Source: Candidatus Cloacimonadota bacterium
GTDB lineage: Bacteria; Cloacimonadota; Cloacimonadia; Cloacimonadales; Cloacimonadaceae
Reading direction: 5' to 3'
NCBI GenBank assembly: GCA_028681035.1
Contig: JAQUJJ010000014.1
Span: 1 to 44,420, forward strand
DNA: 44,420 nt
The notes under the pieces were generated by a model. It made no database searches. It saw only the letters and a list, made by a program, of their open reading frames with translations, and was not told where the DNA came from. Position 1 is the stretch's first letter. The number at the start of each line of letters is the position of its first letter. Position numbers and translations under genes: made by a program. Shown here in pieces: positions 36,039 through 43,972 of the stretch.

Positions 36039-36587
36039 TTATAATGTCTTGCGCAAATCGAGGTTAACGCTTGCGCGGGGTTTCTGGTACTTCCATAGCA
36101 CCATCAAATCCACTGCCTTTTTTAGCTGTGCGAACCTCACCGTTGGGAGGGTTGCCTCCAAGCGTACGCTTACAACTCCCCAATCCGGGTTATATGGGAT
36201 GGAGCACTCGAAACCCGAGATTTCAGCAAGCATGTGGGAATATGATTCTGTCTTAATTGTGCGGTTCATGCCTGCCGTGTATATCTCGTAAACACCCTTG
36301 GCTGGGTCAAAACGCACCCTATTCTGAAACTTTGCTTTAGTGAGTACCATGCTATCTTTTTTTATCACCAGCGAGAAATCCACGGGAATAACCGTCCCAC
36401 TTTTAAACACATCAGGGAAATCATTATCAAAAGCACCTACCAAACTAGTGCGAAGTTGCAGATAATCTCCTCCTACCCGGCTATTAATGGCACGAAACGA
36501 GGGATCATTACCGCTGTATGAAGAAAATAAAAACATAGACAGCGAGACCACCGTGGCGAATACCTTCCCTGCGAGAGCTTCAAACAT
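36039..36587 (-). CDS. DUF4390-like exported protein
   Basis: A 182-residue protein with an N-terminal hydrophobic signal/anchor ('FATVVSLSMFLFSSYSG') and a beta-rich body ('IPVDFSLVIKKDSMVLTKA'). The position directly upstream of an NtrY-type kinase and NtrX-type regulator is where DUF4390 genes occur in several proteobacteria, and the body fits that family loosely. The ATG at 36585-36587 is chosen for its RBS (AAAGGA); an upstream in-frame codon overlaps the promoter block. A periplasmic role in sensing is inferred. Confidence 0.65.
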   Translation of the reverse strand: MFEALAGKVFATVVSLSMFLFSSYSGNDPSFRAINSRVGGDYLQLRTSLVGAFDNDFPDVFKSGTVIPVDFSLVIKKDSMVLTKAKFQNRVRFDPAKGVYEIYTAGMNRTIKTESYSHMLAEISGFECSIPYNPDWGVVSVRLEATLPTVRFAQLKKAVDLMVLWKYQKPRASVNLDLRKTL

Positions 36588-36639
36588 AGCACAATCCTTT
36601 TTGCGGAATTTGACGCGTACATGTTTATCCCAGGTCAGT

Positions 36640-36700
36640 ATTTTGTCAAGCAACACCGAGTTTATTGGCATTCCCCTATTTTTTGGGAAAAGTAGTTTAT
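36640..36700 (-). promoter_or_regulatory. Promoter-like block upstream of the DUF4390-kinase operon
   Basis: On the minus strand, TTGACAAAAT (36640-36649) begins about 60 bases upstream of the DUF4390 ATG, with a weak -10 candidate (TAAACA) after 16 bases. GGGGAAT (36670-36676) lies exactly 20 bases upstream and ATAAACTACT (36691-36700) beyond that. This is the same arrangement as at 6,133-6,204. Confidence 0.5.
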
Positions 36701-36720
36701 ATGGGGAATAAATTGAATTG

Positions 36721-36878
36721 GAACGCGGATGAGACGGATTTAACAGATTAACACAGATAAAGAAGAAAGTACAAAGACTGAAATCGGTGAAATGGCTAAC
36801 AACTCCTACAATATTACAGATTTGTCTAAAGAAGAATCCGTGTAAATCTGTTAAATCCGTCTTATCCCCGTTGCTATT
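36721..36878. repeat. Dispersed inverted-repeat element, copy 2
   Basis: Arms of about 38 bases (36721-36758 and 36836-36874) match as inverted repeats at most positions; the core is GACGGATTTAACAGATT. It fills the middle of the gap between the divergent DUF4390 and rnfC genes. The related copy 1 at 6,205-6,352 has more degenerate arms. The remaining 160 bases before rnfC show no clear promoter. Confidence 0.75.
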
Positions 36879-37040
36879 ACTTTTTTGTCTTACTTTTCAC
36901 AAAGCTCATTGTTTTAGCAGCATCGGATAAGCTACTCTATACCGCAGCACCAAAAAAACGCTTGCCTTTTATGCCCTATCCTAAATTATGGCGAAAAAAT
37001 AGATTTGAGGCTTGAAAACTGCCAAGCCTTGGGAGTGTTA

Positions 37041-38363
37041 ATGCGTTTACGGACATTTCCTGGGGGTGTTCATCCCCATGACAAAAAGCATTATTCGGCA
37101 TCTGCGCCCATCACTAAAGCTCCTCTGCCTGCAAAAGTTAACATTCACCTATCCCAGCATATCGGCTCTCCTTCCACACCTGTAGTAGCCGTTGGTGATG
37201 AGGTGAAAACCGGTCAGCTTATTGCAGAAGCATCAGGTTTTGTTTCCATAAATCAGCATGCCTCCATATCCGGTAAGGTTACAGCTATAGATAGTTTTCC
37301 GCACCCTTGTGGAACTACTTCCCTGGCTATTCAGATTACCGGTGATGGTAAGGACGATTGGGTGGACTTGGTGGATGAAGCAGATTACATGAGCCTTCCT
37401 GCCGAAGAGATGAAATCTCGCATCGCCGCTGCTGGAATCTGCGGTATGGGCGGCGCAGGCTTTCCTACGCATGTAAAGCTATCCCCGCCGGAAGATAAAC
37501 CCATTGATACGGTTATCTTGAACGGGGTGGAATGCGAGCCATATTTAACCAGTGATTACCGTTTGATGCTGGAACATGCCGAAGAGATTATCATTGGCTT
37601 GAAGCTAGTTATGAAGATTGTGAGTGCTAAAAAAGGGATAATCGGAATTGAAGCAAATAAACCTGACGTTATCGCCTTGATGGAAAAGCTTTTGAAGAAA
37701 GAGAGCAATCTGGAAGTCATGGGCTTAAAGCTCCGCTATCCCCAAGGTGCAGAAAAACAGCTTATCTACGCCGCTACGAAACGTAAAGTGCCAGCCGGTG
37801 GATTGCCGATGGCAGTTGGTATAATTGTCCAAAACGTGGATACTGCCTTTGCATCTTATGAAGCTATTCGCTATAAGAGACCTTTGATAGATAGAATAAT
37901 CACGATTACCGGCTCTCCGCTGAAGACCCCATCCAACTTACAAGCCAGAATCGGCACTCCTTTCGCTGAATTGGTAGATTTCTGCGGCGGCACAACCATG
38001 ACAGTCGGCAAAGTAATATCAGGTGGACCCATGATGGGCTTTGCTCTGCCAAACCTGGATGCAACAATGGGCAAAGGCAGCAGTGGCTTAGTTCTGAAGG
38101 ATGAAAAAGCTGCCCGCCTTATGGTAGAAAAGAACTGCATACGCTGCGCACGCTGTGTGGATGTATGCCCTATGAACCTCCTGCCCAGCATGATTGCCTC
38201 TGCCGTTAAGTATAAAGATTTGGATAAAGCCGTTAGTGCGGGCTTGAATGACTGCATGAAATGCGGAAGTTGTTCCTTTGTCTGCCCTGCGCAGATTCGC
38301 CTTGTGCAATGGATAGATACCGGTAAAATACGCTATGCAGAAGCTCAGCGAGCCAAGAAGTAA
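37041..38363 (+). CDS. rnfC: Rnf complex subunit C
   Basis: The NADH-binding, FMN/Fe-S subunit of the membrane Rnf complex, which couples ferredoxin:NAD+ electron flow to Na+ or H+ pumping. It has 440 residues from the ATG at 37041 (RBS GGGAG); the frame stays open 12 codons upstream from a TTG. Visible are the family start 'FPGGVHPHDKKHYS', the nucleotide-binding glycine-rich 'GICGMGGAGFPTHVKL' and 'LNGVECEPYLTSDYRLM', and two 4Fe-4S sites, 'CIRCARCVDVCP' and 'CMKCGSCSFVCP'. It is the first gene of the operon, 10 bases before rnfD. Confidence 0.95.
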   Translation: MRLRTFPGGVHPHDKKHYSASAPITKAPLPAKVNIHLSQHIGSPSTPVVAVGDEVKTGQLIAEASGFVSINQHASISGKVTAIDSFPHPCGTTSLAIQITGDGKDDWVDLVDEADYMSLPAEEMKSRIAAAGICGMGGAGFPTHVKLSPPEDKPIDTVILNGVECEPYLTSDYRLMLEHAEEIIIGLKLVMKIVSAKKGIIGIEANKPDVIALMEKLLKKESNLEVMGLKLRYPQGAEKQLIYAATKRKVPAGGLPMAVGIIVQNVDTAFASYEAIRYKRPLIDRIITITGSPLKTPSNLQARIGTPFAELVDFCGGTTMTVGKVISGGPMMGFALPNLDATMGKGSSGLVLKDEKAARLMVEKNCIRCARCVDVCPMNLLPSMIASAVKYKDLDKAVSAGLNDCMKCGSCSFVCPAQIRLVQWIDTGKIRYAEAQRAKK

Positions 38364-38373
38364 GGATTATTGT

Positions 38374-39477
38374 ATGAAAGATAAATATCTCGTATCCTCT
38401 GCGCCTCACTTGCACGATAAAACCACTATCCCAATGGTGATGTGGAATGTGGTGATTGCGCTTACTCCCGCACTCGTTTTCGCTGTTTATTATTGGGGAA
38501 TTCGTGCTTTGGTGCTAACCCTGCTAGGTGCAGTAACTGCCGTGGTAACGGAAGCCCTTATCCAGAAGCTACGCAAAGTACCCATTTCTGTAGCTGATGG
38601 CAGCGCATTCCTAACTGGCATGCTGCTTTCCTATAATATCAATGCCGGTGCACCCTTGTGGTTACCCATAATGGGTTCTGTGTTTGCCATTGCCGTGGGT
38701 AAGCAAGTGTTTGGCGGGCTTGGCAACAACCCTGTAAATCCTGCTCTCTTGGGACGTGCCTTCCTTTTAGCATCCTGGCCTACTTTGATGACTTCCGGCT
38801 GGCTGAAACCCAAAACAGGTAGCCTCAGCGGGCTTAATAATCTGGATGTGATTGCCAACAACCTACAGGATGTTTCGCCCAAGGCATACGCTTTAGTAAC
38901 TGGTGCTACACCTCTTAAGGTAGTTCAAACCCTTCGTGACAGCAGCTTTGTGGCATCCATTGGCACTACTGCTGGCGATGGCGTGAACATGGCTAACAAC
39001 ATCTTCAACAGCATCATTGATTTGGAAAGCCTGAAAAACCTTTTCTGGGGCAATGTAGGCGGCTGTATAGGTGAGGTTTCTGCCTTTGCCTTGCTATTGG
39101 GCGCAGCATACCTGCTGTATAAAAACATTATCGAGTGGCGTATTCCGCTGTTTTACATCAGCACCGTATTCGTGCTAAGTTTCTTGTTTGGTCCCATTAA
39201 AGGGAGCGGCTACAGCATGACCCTGCCCTTCTTCCATATCTTTGCCGGTGGCTTGATGCTGGGTGCTTTCTTTATGGCTACAGACTACACTACTACGCCG
39301 CTTACCAAGAATGGCAGAATCATCTTTGCCATTGGTTGCGGCTTGTTGACTGTGGTAATCAGACTGGTAGGAGGTTATCCGGAAGGGGTTAGCTATTCCA
39401 TTCTGTTTATGAATGTAATGACTCCTCTGATAGACCGTTTCACCATGCCAAAAGCATTTGGGAGGATTAAGAAATGA
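38374..39477 (+). CDS. rnfD: Rnf complex subunit D
   Basis: An integral membrane subunit of the NQR2/RnfD family with covalently bound FMN. It has 367 residues from the ATG at 38374, chosen over an ATG inside rnfC because of the RBS (AAGGA). About nine or ten membrane helices are evident. The flavinylation site is likely the Thr in 'VTGATPLK'. 'NPVNPALLGRAFLLASWP' and 'DYTTTPLTKNGR' are family motifs. It overlaps rnfG by four bases. Confidence 0.94.
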   Translation: MKDKYLVSSAPHLHDKTTIPMVMWNVVIALTPALVFAVYYWGIRALVLTLLGAVTAVVTEALIQKLRKVPISVADGSAFLTGMLLSYNINAGAPLWLPIMGSVFAIAVGKQVFGGLGNNPVNPALLGRAFLLASWPTLMTSGWLKPKTGSLSGLNNLDVIANNLQDVSPKAYALVTGATPLKVVQTLRDSSFVASIGTTAGDGVNMANNIFNSIIDLESLKNLFWGNVGGCIGEVSAFALLLGAAYLLYKNIIEWRIPLFYISTVFVLSFLFGPIKGSGYSMTLPFFHIFAGGLMLGAFFMATDYTTTPLTKNGRIIFAIGCGLLTVVIRLVGGYPEGVSYSILFMNVMTPLIDRFTMPKAFGRIKK

Positions 39478-40016
39478 AGTATTACATAAGGCTTACCCTC
39501 ATTCTACTAATCTTCTGCGCCGTGGCAAGCGGAATCTTGGCTTATGTGAATTCCCTCACAGAGCCTGTGATAACCGAGCGCAAAGCAAAAGAAGAAGTAG
39601 CAACCCGTAGCGAACTTATCCCCGATGCCGATTTTAGCGAAGCTAAGTTTGCCGATGGCAGCCTGTATTATATTGCCACATCCAAGGCAACAAAAGATAC
39701 CTTAGGCTATACTTTTGTGGCTGCTGAAAATGGTTATAGCAGCAATGTTCAGACTATGGTAGGCGTGGATACGAACCTAAAAGTAGTTAAAATAAAAGTG
39801 ATAAACCAAGCGGAAACCCCAGGTCTGGGAGCAAACTGCACAAGCGATAGTTTCCAAGCGCAGTTTAGTGGCTTGGGCGAGACAGACTTATTGGTGGATA
39901 AAGACGGAGGTATGGTAAAATCTCTATCGGGAGCTACTATCACCACCCGCACCATTACCAATTCCATAGCGGCTCAAATTGCAGCTCTCAAGGCATCTAT
40001 GGGAGGTTCACAATGA
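39474..40016 (+). CDS. rnfG: Rnf complex subunit G
   Basis: The membrane-anchored flavoprotein of Rnf, with its FMN-binding domain outside the cytoplasm. It has 180 residues, one N-terminal helix (about 4-24) and the covalent FMN motif 'SLSGATITTRTI', where the Thr after 'SGA' is the attachment residue. 'AETPGLGANC' is also conserved. It overlaps both neighbours by four bases (ATGA), indicating tight translational coupling. Confidence 0.94.
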   Translation: MKYYIRLTLILLIFCAVASGILAYVNSLTEPVITERKAKEEVATRSELIPDADFSEAKFADGSLYYIATSKATKDTLGYTFVAAENGYSSNVQTMVGVDTNLKVVKIKVINQAETPGLGANCTSDSFQAQFSGLGETDLLVDKDGGMVKSLSGATITTRTITNSIAAQIAALKASMGGSQ

Positions 40017-40603
40017 GTTTCGTAAAAGAACTTAGCAAAGGCATTATTAAAGAAAACCCCATCTTCGTGATAGTGTTAGGCATGTGCCCGGTTCTGGCAG
40101 TAACCACCTCTGTGGACAATGCTTTGGGCATGGGTATGGCAGCAACTTTCGTGCTGATATGCTCAAACATTATCATCTCCCTGATAAAGAACATCACTCC
40201 CGAGAAAATACGCATCCCTATCTATATCGTAGTGATTGCAGGTTTTGTTTCCATTGTGGATATGGTGATGGCTGCTTATGTCCCCGCCTTACATAAATCC
40301 TTGGGTTTGTTTATTCCGCTTATTGTGGTGAACTGTATCATTTTGGGTAGAGCGGAAGCCTTTGCCAGTAAGAATACGATGCTGGATTCTATGGCTGATG
40401 GTATCGGCATGGGGCTTGGCTTCACGCTGTCGTTGGTTATCGTTGCCAGTTTCCGTGAAATTCTAGGCAATGGTACCTGGCTGAAGTTTAGCATTATGCC
40501 TAAGACCTACGAACCCATGCTGGTGGCAATCCTTGCCCCCGGAGCGTTTATAACTCTCGGCTTTCTGATGGCACTGATAAACTTGATGAAGGAGAAGAAA
40601 TAA
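40013..40603 (+). CDS. rnfE: Rnf complex subunit E
   Basis: A six-helix membrane subunit, homologous to RnfA and NqrD, forming with RnfA the ion/electron path through the membrane. It has 196 residues. Family motifs 'ENPIFVIVLGMCPVLAVTT' and 'LIVVNCIILGRAEAFA' are present; the conserved Cys in 'GMCP' and 'VNCI' are the ligands of the intramembrane Fe-S cluster shared with RnfA. It overlaps rnfG by four bases and rnfA by one. Confidence 0.95.
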   Translation: MSFVKELSKGIIKENPIFVIVLGMCPVLAVTTSVDNALGMGMAATFVLICSNIIISLIKNITPEKIRIPIYIVVIAGFVSIVDMVMAAYVPALHKSLGLFIPLIVVNCIILGRAEAFASKNTMLDSMADGIGMGLGFTLSLVIVASFREILGNGTWLKFSIMPKTYEPMLVAILAPGAFITLGFLMALINLMKEKK

Positions 40604-41211
40604 TGGGATACATCGGCGAAATCTTCGTGATGGCGATGACCGCCATCTTCATCCAAAACTTTGTGCTTTCCAGATTCTTAGGGTTGTGCCCCTACTTAGG
40701 TGTATCCAAGAAGCTGGATTCCGCCCTTGGCATGGGCATGGCAGTTATCTTTGTGATGACTATGGCTTCTGCCTTCACTTTCATCATTTACAAATACCTG
40801 CTTATACCCTATAATCTTATTTATTTGCAGACGATTGCCTTCATCTTAACCATTGCTGCTCTGGTGCAGTTTGTGGAGATGGTAATCCAGAAAAACGCCC
40901 CTGCCTTGTATAAGTCTTTGGGTGTGTACCTTCCGCTCATCACCACCAATTGCGCCGTGCTTGGTGTGGCTATCCTTAATACCAAAGCCTTACGTACAGA
41001 TGGCATCACTGCCTATAACTTCCTGGATGCCGTGCTAAACGGTTTCTTCAGCGGAGTTGGTTTCACCTTTGTCTTGCTTGCGATGGCAGGCATACGGGAA
41101 AGGCTGGAATTTGTAGATATGCCAAAAAGCATGCGCGGTATGCCGATTGCCTTAATCCTCGCCGGTATAATGGCTCTGGCTTTCTATGGCTTTATGGGCT
41201 TTAAGATCTGA
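40603..41211 (+). CDS. rnfA: Rnf complex subunit A
   Basis: A six-helix membrane subunit, inverted-topology partner of RnfE. It has 202 residues with the characteristic start 'IFVMAMTAIFIQNFVLSRFL', 'GLCPYLGVSKKLDSALGMG' and 'LITTNCAVLGVAILN'; the Cys residues in 'GLCP' and 'TNCA' ligate the shared membrane cluster. Its ATG overlaps the rnfE stop by one base. Confidence 0.95.
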   Translation: MGYIGEIFVMAMTAIFIQNFVLSRFLGLCPYLGVSKKLDSALGMGMAVIFVMTMASAFTFIIYKYLLIPYNLIYLQTIAFILTIAALVQFVEMVIQKNAPALYKSLGVYLPLITTNCAVLGVAILNTKALRTDGITAYNFLDAVLNGFFSGVGFTFVLLAMAGIRERLEFVDMPKSMRGMPIALILAGIMALAFYGFMGFKI

Positions 41212-41221
41212 AGGAGTTATG

Positions 41222-42241
41222 ATGATATTACTTAATGCTGCTCCCTCGTTACTTACCACCATTTTTATACCAATGATTATTATTGGAGGAATGGGGCTTA
41301 TCTTCGGTTTGATACTAGCTATCGCATCCAAGGTCTTCGCTGTTAAAATAGATCCCCGTGTGGAACAGATTATCGCTGCCTTGCCCTGTGCCAACTGCGG
41401 TGCATGTGGAAAAGCAGGCTGCGCAGGCTATGCCGATGCCATAGTTAATGATGGTGCCGAGGTTTCCTTATGTGCTCCCGGCGGACCTGATGCTGCGGCT
41501 AAAATAGCTAAAATTATGGGTAAAGATGCTAAACCTATGGACAAAAAGGTTGCCGTTATTCATTGCAGTAGCGGTGGCAAGAATAACACCAAATGGAAAT
41601 ATACCTATCAGGGCGTTGAAAGCTGTAAATCGGCAGTAAACGTTGCCGAAGGTCCGAACTTATGCACTTGGGGCTGCATTGGGTTCTACGATTGCCGTGA
41701 TGCCTGCAAGTTCGATGCCATAAGCGTGGATGCAGATGGCTTACGGCAAGTTGATAGAGATAAATGCACCGCCTGCGGAGCTTGTGTAACCGCTTGCCCG
41801 CGGAAGCTAATCTCACTGGTTCCGATTAATCGCAATGTGTCCATTTATTGCAGCTCACTTGCCAAAAACCCGAAGGCTTTGCAGCTTTGCGGTACAGAAC
41901 ACCCTTGCATAGGATGTGGTGTATGTGCCCGCAAATGCCCCGTTCAAGCCATCATTGTAGAAAACAATCTCGCCCGTATAGACTATGCCAAGTGCATAGA
42001 TTGCGGACTCTGCGCCACTGTCTGCCCAACGAAGGCGATAGTGGACTTAAAAGCCGGCATGCGTAAGAAAGCAGAGATTGAAGCAGAAAAGTGCATAGGA
42101 TGCACCATTTGCGCTAAGATATGCCCCACAAATGCTATCACCGGCGAAATTAAGCAAGTGCACACTATCGATAAAGAAGCCTGTATAAGCTGCGAACAAT
42201 GCTTAGTGAAATGCCCCAAGAAAGCTATTAAAATGGTGTAG
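41222..42241 (+). CDS. rnfB: Rnf complex subunit B, multi-ferredoxin form
   Basis: The subunit that accepts electrons from ferredoxin. It has 339 residues from the ATG at 41222, five bases after AAGGAG; an adjacent ATG at 41219 sits too close to the RBS. One N-terminal membrane helix (about 8-30) is followed by the RnfB cluster 'LPCANCGACGKAGC' with a downstream Cys. Next come a 'CTWGC...CRDAC' site and five CxxCxxCxxxCP sites: CTACGACVTACP, CIGCGVCARKCP, CIDCGLCATVCP, CIGCTICAKICP and CISCEQCLVKCP. This long form resembles that of acetogens. The stop TAG merges with a hairpin repeat. Confidence 0.95.
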   Translation: MILLNAAPSLLTTIFIPMIIIGGMGLIFGLILAIASKVFAVKIDPRVEQIIAALPCANCGACGKAGCAGYADAIVNDGAEVSLCAPGGPDAAAKIAKIMGKDAKPMDKKVAVIHCSSGGKNNTKWKYTYQGVESCKSAVNVAEGPNLCTWGCIGFYDCRDACKFDAISVDADGLRQVDRDKCTACGACVTACPRKLISLVPINRNVSIYCSSLAKNPKALQLCGTEHPCIGCGVCARKCPVQAIIVENNLARIDYAKCIDCGLCATVCPTKAIVDLKAGMRKKAEIEAEKCIGCTICAKICPTNAITGEIKQVHTIDKEACISCEQCLVKCPKKAIKMV

Positions 42242-42264
42242 GGCAGGACGCTGATCCTGCGGAA
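42238..42264 (+). repeat. GTAG-hairpin repeat at the rnfB stop codon
   Basis: GTAGGGCAGGACGCTGATCC starts within the last rnfB codons and forms GCAGGA/TCCTGC. It belongs to the same family as the hairpins heading the composite repeats at 19,876 and 26,405. A purine-rich 'GGAAGTG' flank is also shared. Confidence 0.65.
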
Positions 42265-42464
42265 GTGTTGATGCGTTGGTGTGTTGATGTGTTGATGTGA
42301 TGGCGTGTTGATGTGTTGATGTGCTGGTGTGTTGATTTGCTGGTGTGATGGTGTGCTGGTGTGCTGGTGTGCTGGTGTGATGGCGTGTTGATGTGTTGAT
42401 GTGCTGGTGTGATGGTGTGTTGGTGTGCTGGTGTGCTGGTGTGTTGATGTGCTGGTGTGATGGC
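42265..42464 (+). repeat. 8-bp tandem array, 25 units
   Basis: Exactly 200 bases of head-to-tail octamers with consensus GTGCTGGT (variants GTGTTGAT, GTGATGGC, GTGATGGT). Long open frames across it on both strands are artefacts of its low complexity. It is G/T-rich on the plus strand and lies between rnfB and its likely terminator. Confidence 0.9.
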
Positions 42465-42530
42465 GTAATATCTGGAGTTACAGGCGTCTCGCCTACCCAA
42501 CAGCAAGCAAAATGCCCGAACGTACTTCCA

Positions 42531-42551
42531 ACAGCCGATGCGGCTGTTTTT
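42531..42551 (+). terminator. Probable terminator downstream of rnf operon
   Basis: ACAGCCG and CGGCTGT pair around ATG and are followed by five T in a row (the last stem base included). It is the first terminator-like structure after rnfB, about 290 bases downstream, beyond the octamer array and the inverted palindrome GGCGTCTCGCC (42483-42493). Confidence 0.55.
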
Positions 42552-42605
42552 ACGTATTTGCACTCGCCCCGAGTGCGCACCCAATGCCAGCATAGCCAAG
42601 AGCAT

Positions 42606-42683
42606 TTTGACTTACAATTACGCTGCAAAGAGCTACGAAACAAAGCAGAATAACTATCACTCAGCGTAATTGTGAGTTAAACG
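42606..42683. repeat. 78-bp palindromic element, copy B
   Basis: Same length and same 19-base ends as copy A at 8,774-8,851, while only about two thirds of the central 38 bases agree by eye. The ends pair as TTTGACTTACAATTACGCT against its imperfect complement. Confidence 0.8.
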
Positions 42684-42776
42684 AAATTAGCCGAAGCAAT
42701 CTTCGAATACATCGCAAGAGTACTCTGTGCACAGCAGTAAACTTATCGACCTCTCGCCTTCTCGACCCCCATCAAT

Positions 42777-42851
42777 TTTAACTCATAAATCGGCGGATAC
42801 GTAGCAAGAGTGCTTTATTGCAAAAGAAACAGCCGCCGATTTGTAAGTCAA
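42777..42851. repeat. Related palindromic element with a different stem core
   Basis: The ends TTTAACTCATAAATCGGCGG and CCGCCGATTTGTAAGTCAA pair almost perfectly. The outer words (TTAACTCA, and TTGACTTAC on the other strand) match the ends of copies A and B, but the inner stem is ATCGGCGG instead of ATTACGCT. It lies about 107 bases upstream of the IS110 transposase start. Confidence 0.7.
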
Positions 42852-42958
42852 CCTCCCAGAAAACGAGTTTTCGCTACTGAGCATGATAAATAATCATTGC
42901 ATAAAGCGCAGCATTAACAAAAAGTTGCCCCCAAATACTTTCGTAAAAGGAGACAACA

Positions 42959-43972
42959 ATGAACCAGAGAGTAACAAAACGTAACGCGCTGCAAGTTGTC
43001 AACAGAAACTGTGCAGGTATCGATGTGCACAGAGATTTTGTTTGTGCAACCACCCTCTGTGGCCCTGACGGAGCCATAGAATCAGAGTATCGCACCTTCA
43101 AAACAACAAAAAAGGAATTGGTCATGCTTCGAGACTGGCTCTTGGAGCAAAAAGTTCGGGTAGCAGGCGTTGAAAGCACTGGAAAGCTATGGTTCCCATT
43201 GCTGAATGTGTTTTCGGAGCATATTCAATTATTGGTGTATAATGCCAGAAATATTAAGAATCTTCCTGGACGTAAGACTGACAAAGCCGACAGTGAATGG
43301 ATAGCGGGGATTACGCGCCATGCTTTGATCACGCCCAGCTTCATCCCAGACAAACAAATCAGGGAAACGAGATTGATTTCCAGGACACGAAAGTCACTGG
43401 TTCAGCAACGTACTTCCCTCCGCCAGCAAATACATAGTATCTTAGATAGTGCGGATATTAAAATCAGTAGTGTTATCTCAGACATCTTTGGATATTCTGG
43501 CACTAATCTGCTAAAACTGCTTTGTGAAAACCAGACTATAACCGAAGCTATCGTAAAAAAGAGTATCCATTCTTCTATGCTAAAGAAACTTGATCGGATT
43601 ATGGAGGGCTTGGATGGTTATTTTGTCGAGGTTCACCGTAATCAACTAAAAGAACTTTTAGACCTCCACAACGTTTATACGACCAAGATCGAGATATTAG
43701 AGATACAGCTTAAGAAACTGCTCCTTGATGATGAGAAAAAAATAGCAGTAAAGGAAAAGCTAATGGAAATACCAGGCATGGCAGAACGTTCAGCGACATT
43801 GGTTTTATCTGAGATTGGCTTTGATCTGAGCAGTTTCTCCAATTGTCGCAAATTCTGTAACTGGGTTGGCGTGGCTCCGGGTAAAAACGAAAGTGCCGGC
43901 AGAAATAAGAGTGGTAGGATATTGATGCGACAGCGTTACATCAGGTCTTTGCTGACGGAAAATGTGCCATAA
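42959..43972 (+). CDS. IS110-family transposase, C-terminally truncated
   Basis: A 337-residue DEDD-type transposase with an RBS (AAGGAG). The RuvC-like domain has Asp22 ('GIDVHRD'), Glu72 ('GVESTGKLW'), Asp108 and Asp111 ('RKTDKADSEW'). The middle is helical. The C-terminal domain begins at 'MEIPGMAERSATLVLSEIG' and keeps the presumed catalytic Ser312 in 'GVAPGKNESAG'. The frame then stops at 'RYIRSLLTENVP', while the expected family ending continues in another frame at once, without the usual 25-30 residue linker. Probably inactive because of a small deletion. Confidence 0.85.
   Translation: MNQRVTKRNALQVVNRNCAGIDVHRDFVCATTLCGPDGAIESEYRTFKTTKKELVMLRDWLLEQKVRVAGVESTGKLWFPLLNVFSEHIQLLVYNARNIKNLPGRKTDKADSEWIAGITRHALITPSFIPDKQIRETRLISRTRKSLVQQRTSLRQQIHSILDSADIKISSVISDIFGYSGTNLLKLLCENQTITEAIVKKSIHSSMLKKLDRIMEGLDGYFVEVHRNQLKELLDLHNVYTTKIEILEIQLKKLLLDDEKKIAVKEKLMEIPGMAERSATLVLSEIGFDLSSFSNCRKFCNWVGVAPGKNESAGRNKSGRILMRQRYIRSLLTENVP

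Noticed and set aside
42203..42653. Long frames on both strands rich in His/Gln/Thr or Cys/Trp
   Set aside because: They come from the octamer array, which lacks stops in several frames by composition.
43962..43972. Programmed frameshift joining the two transposase parts
   Set aside because: No slippery sequence is evident, and about 25-30 residues of the family are missing at the junction, so a deletion explains it better.
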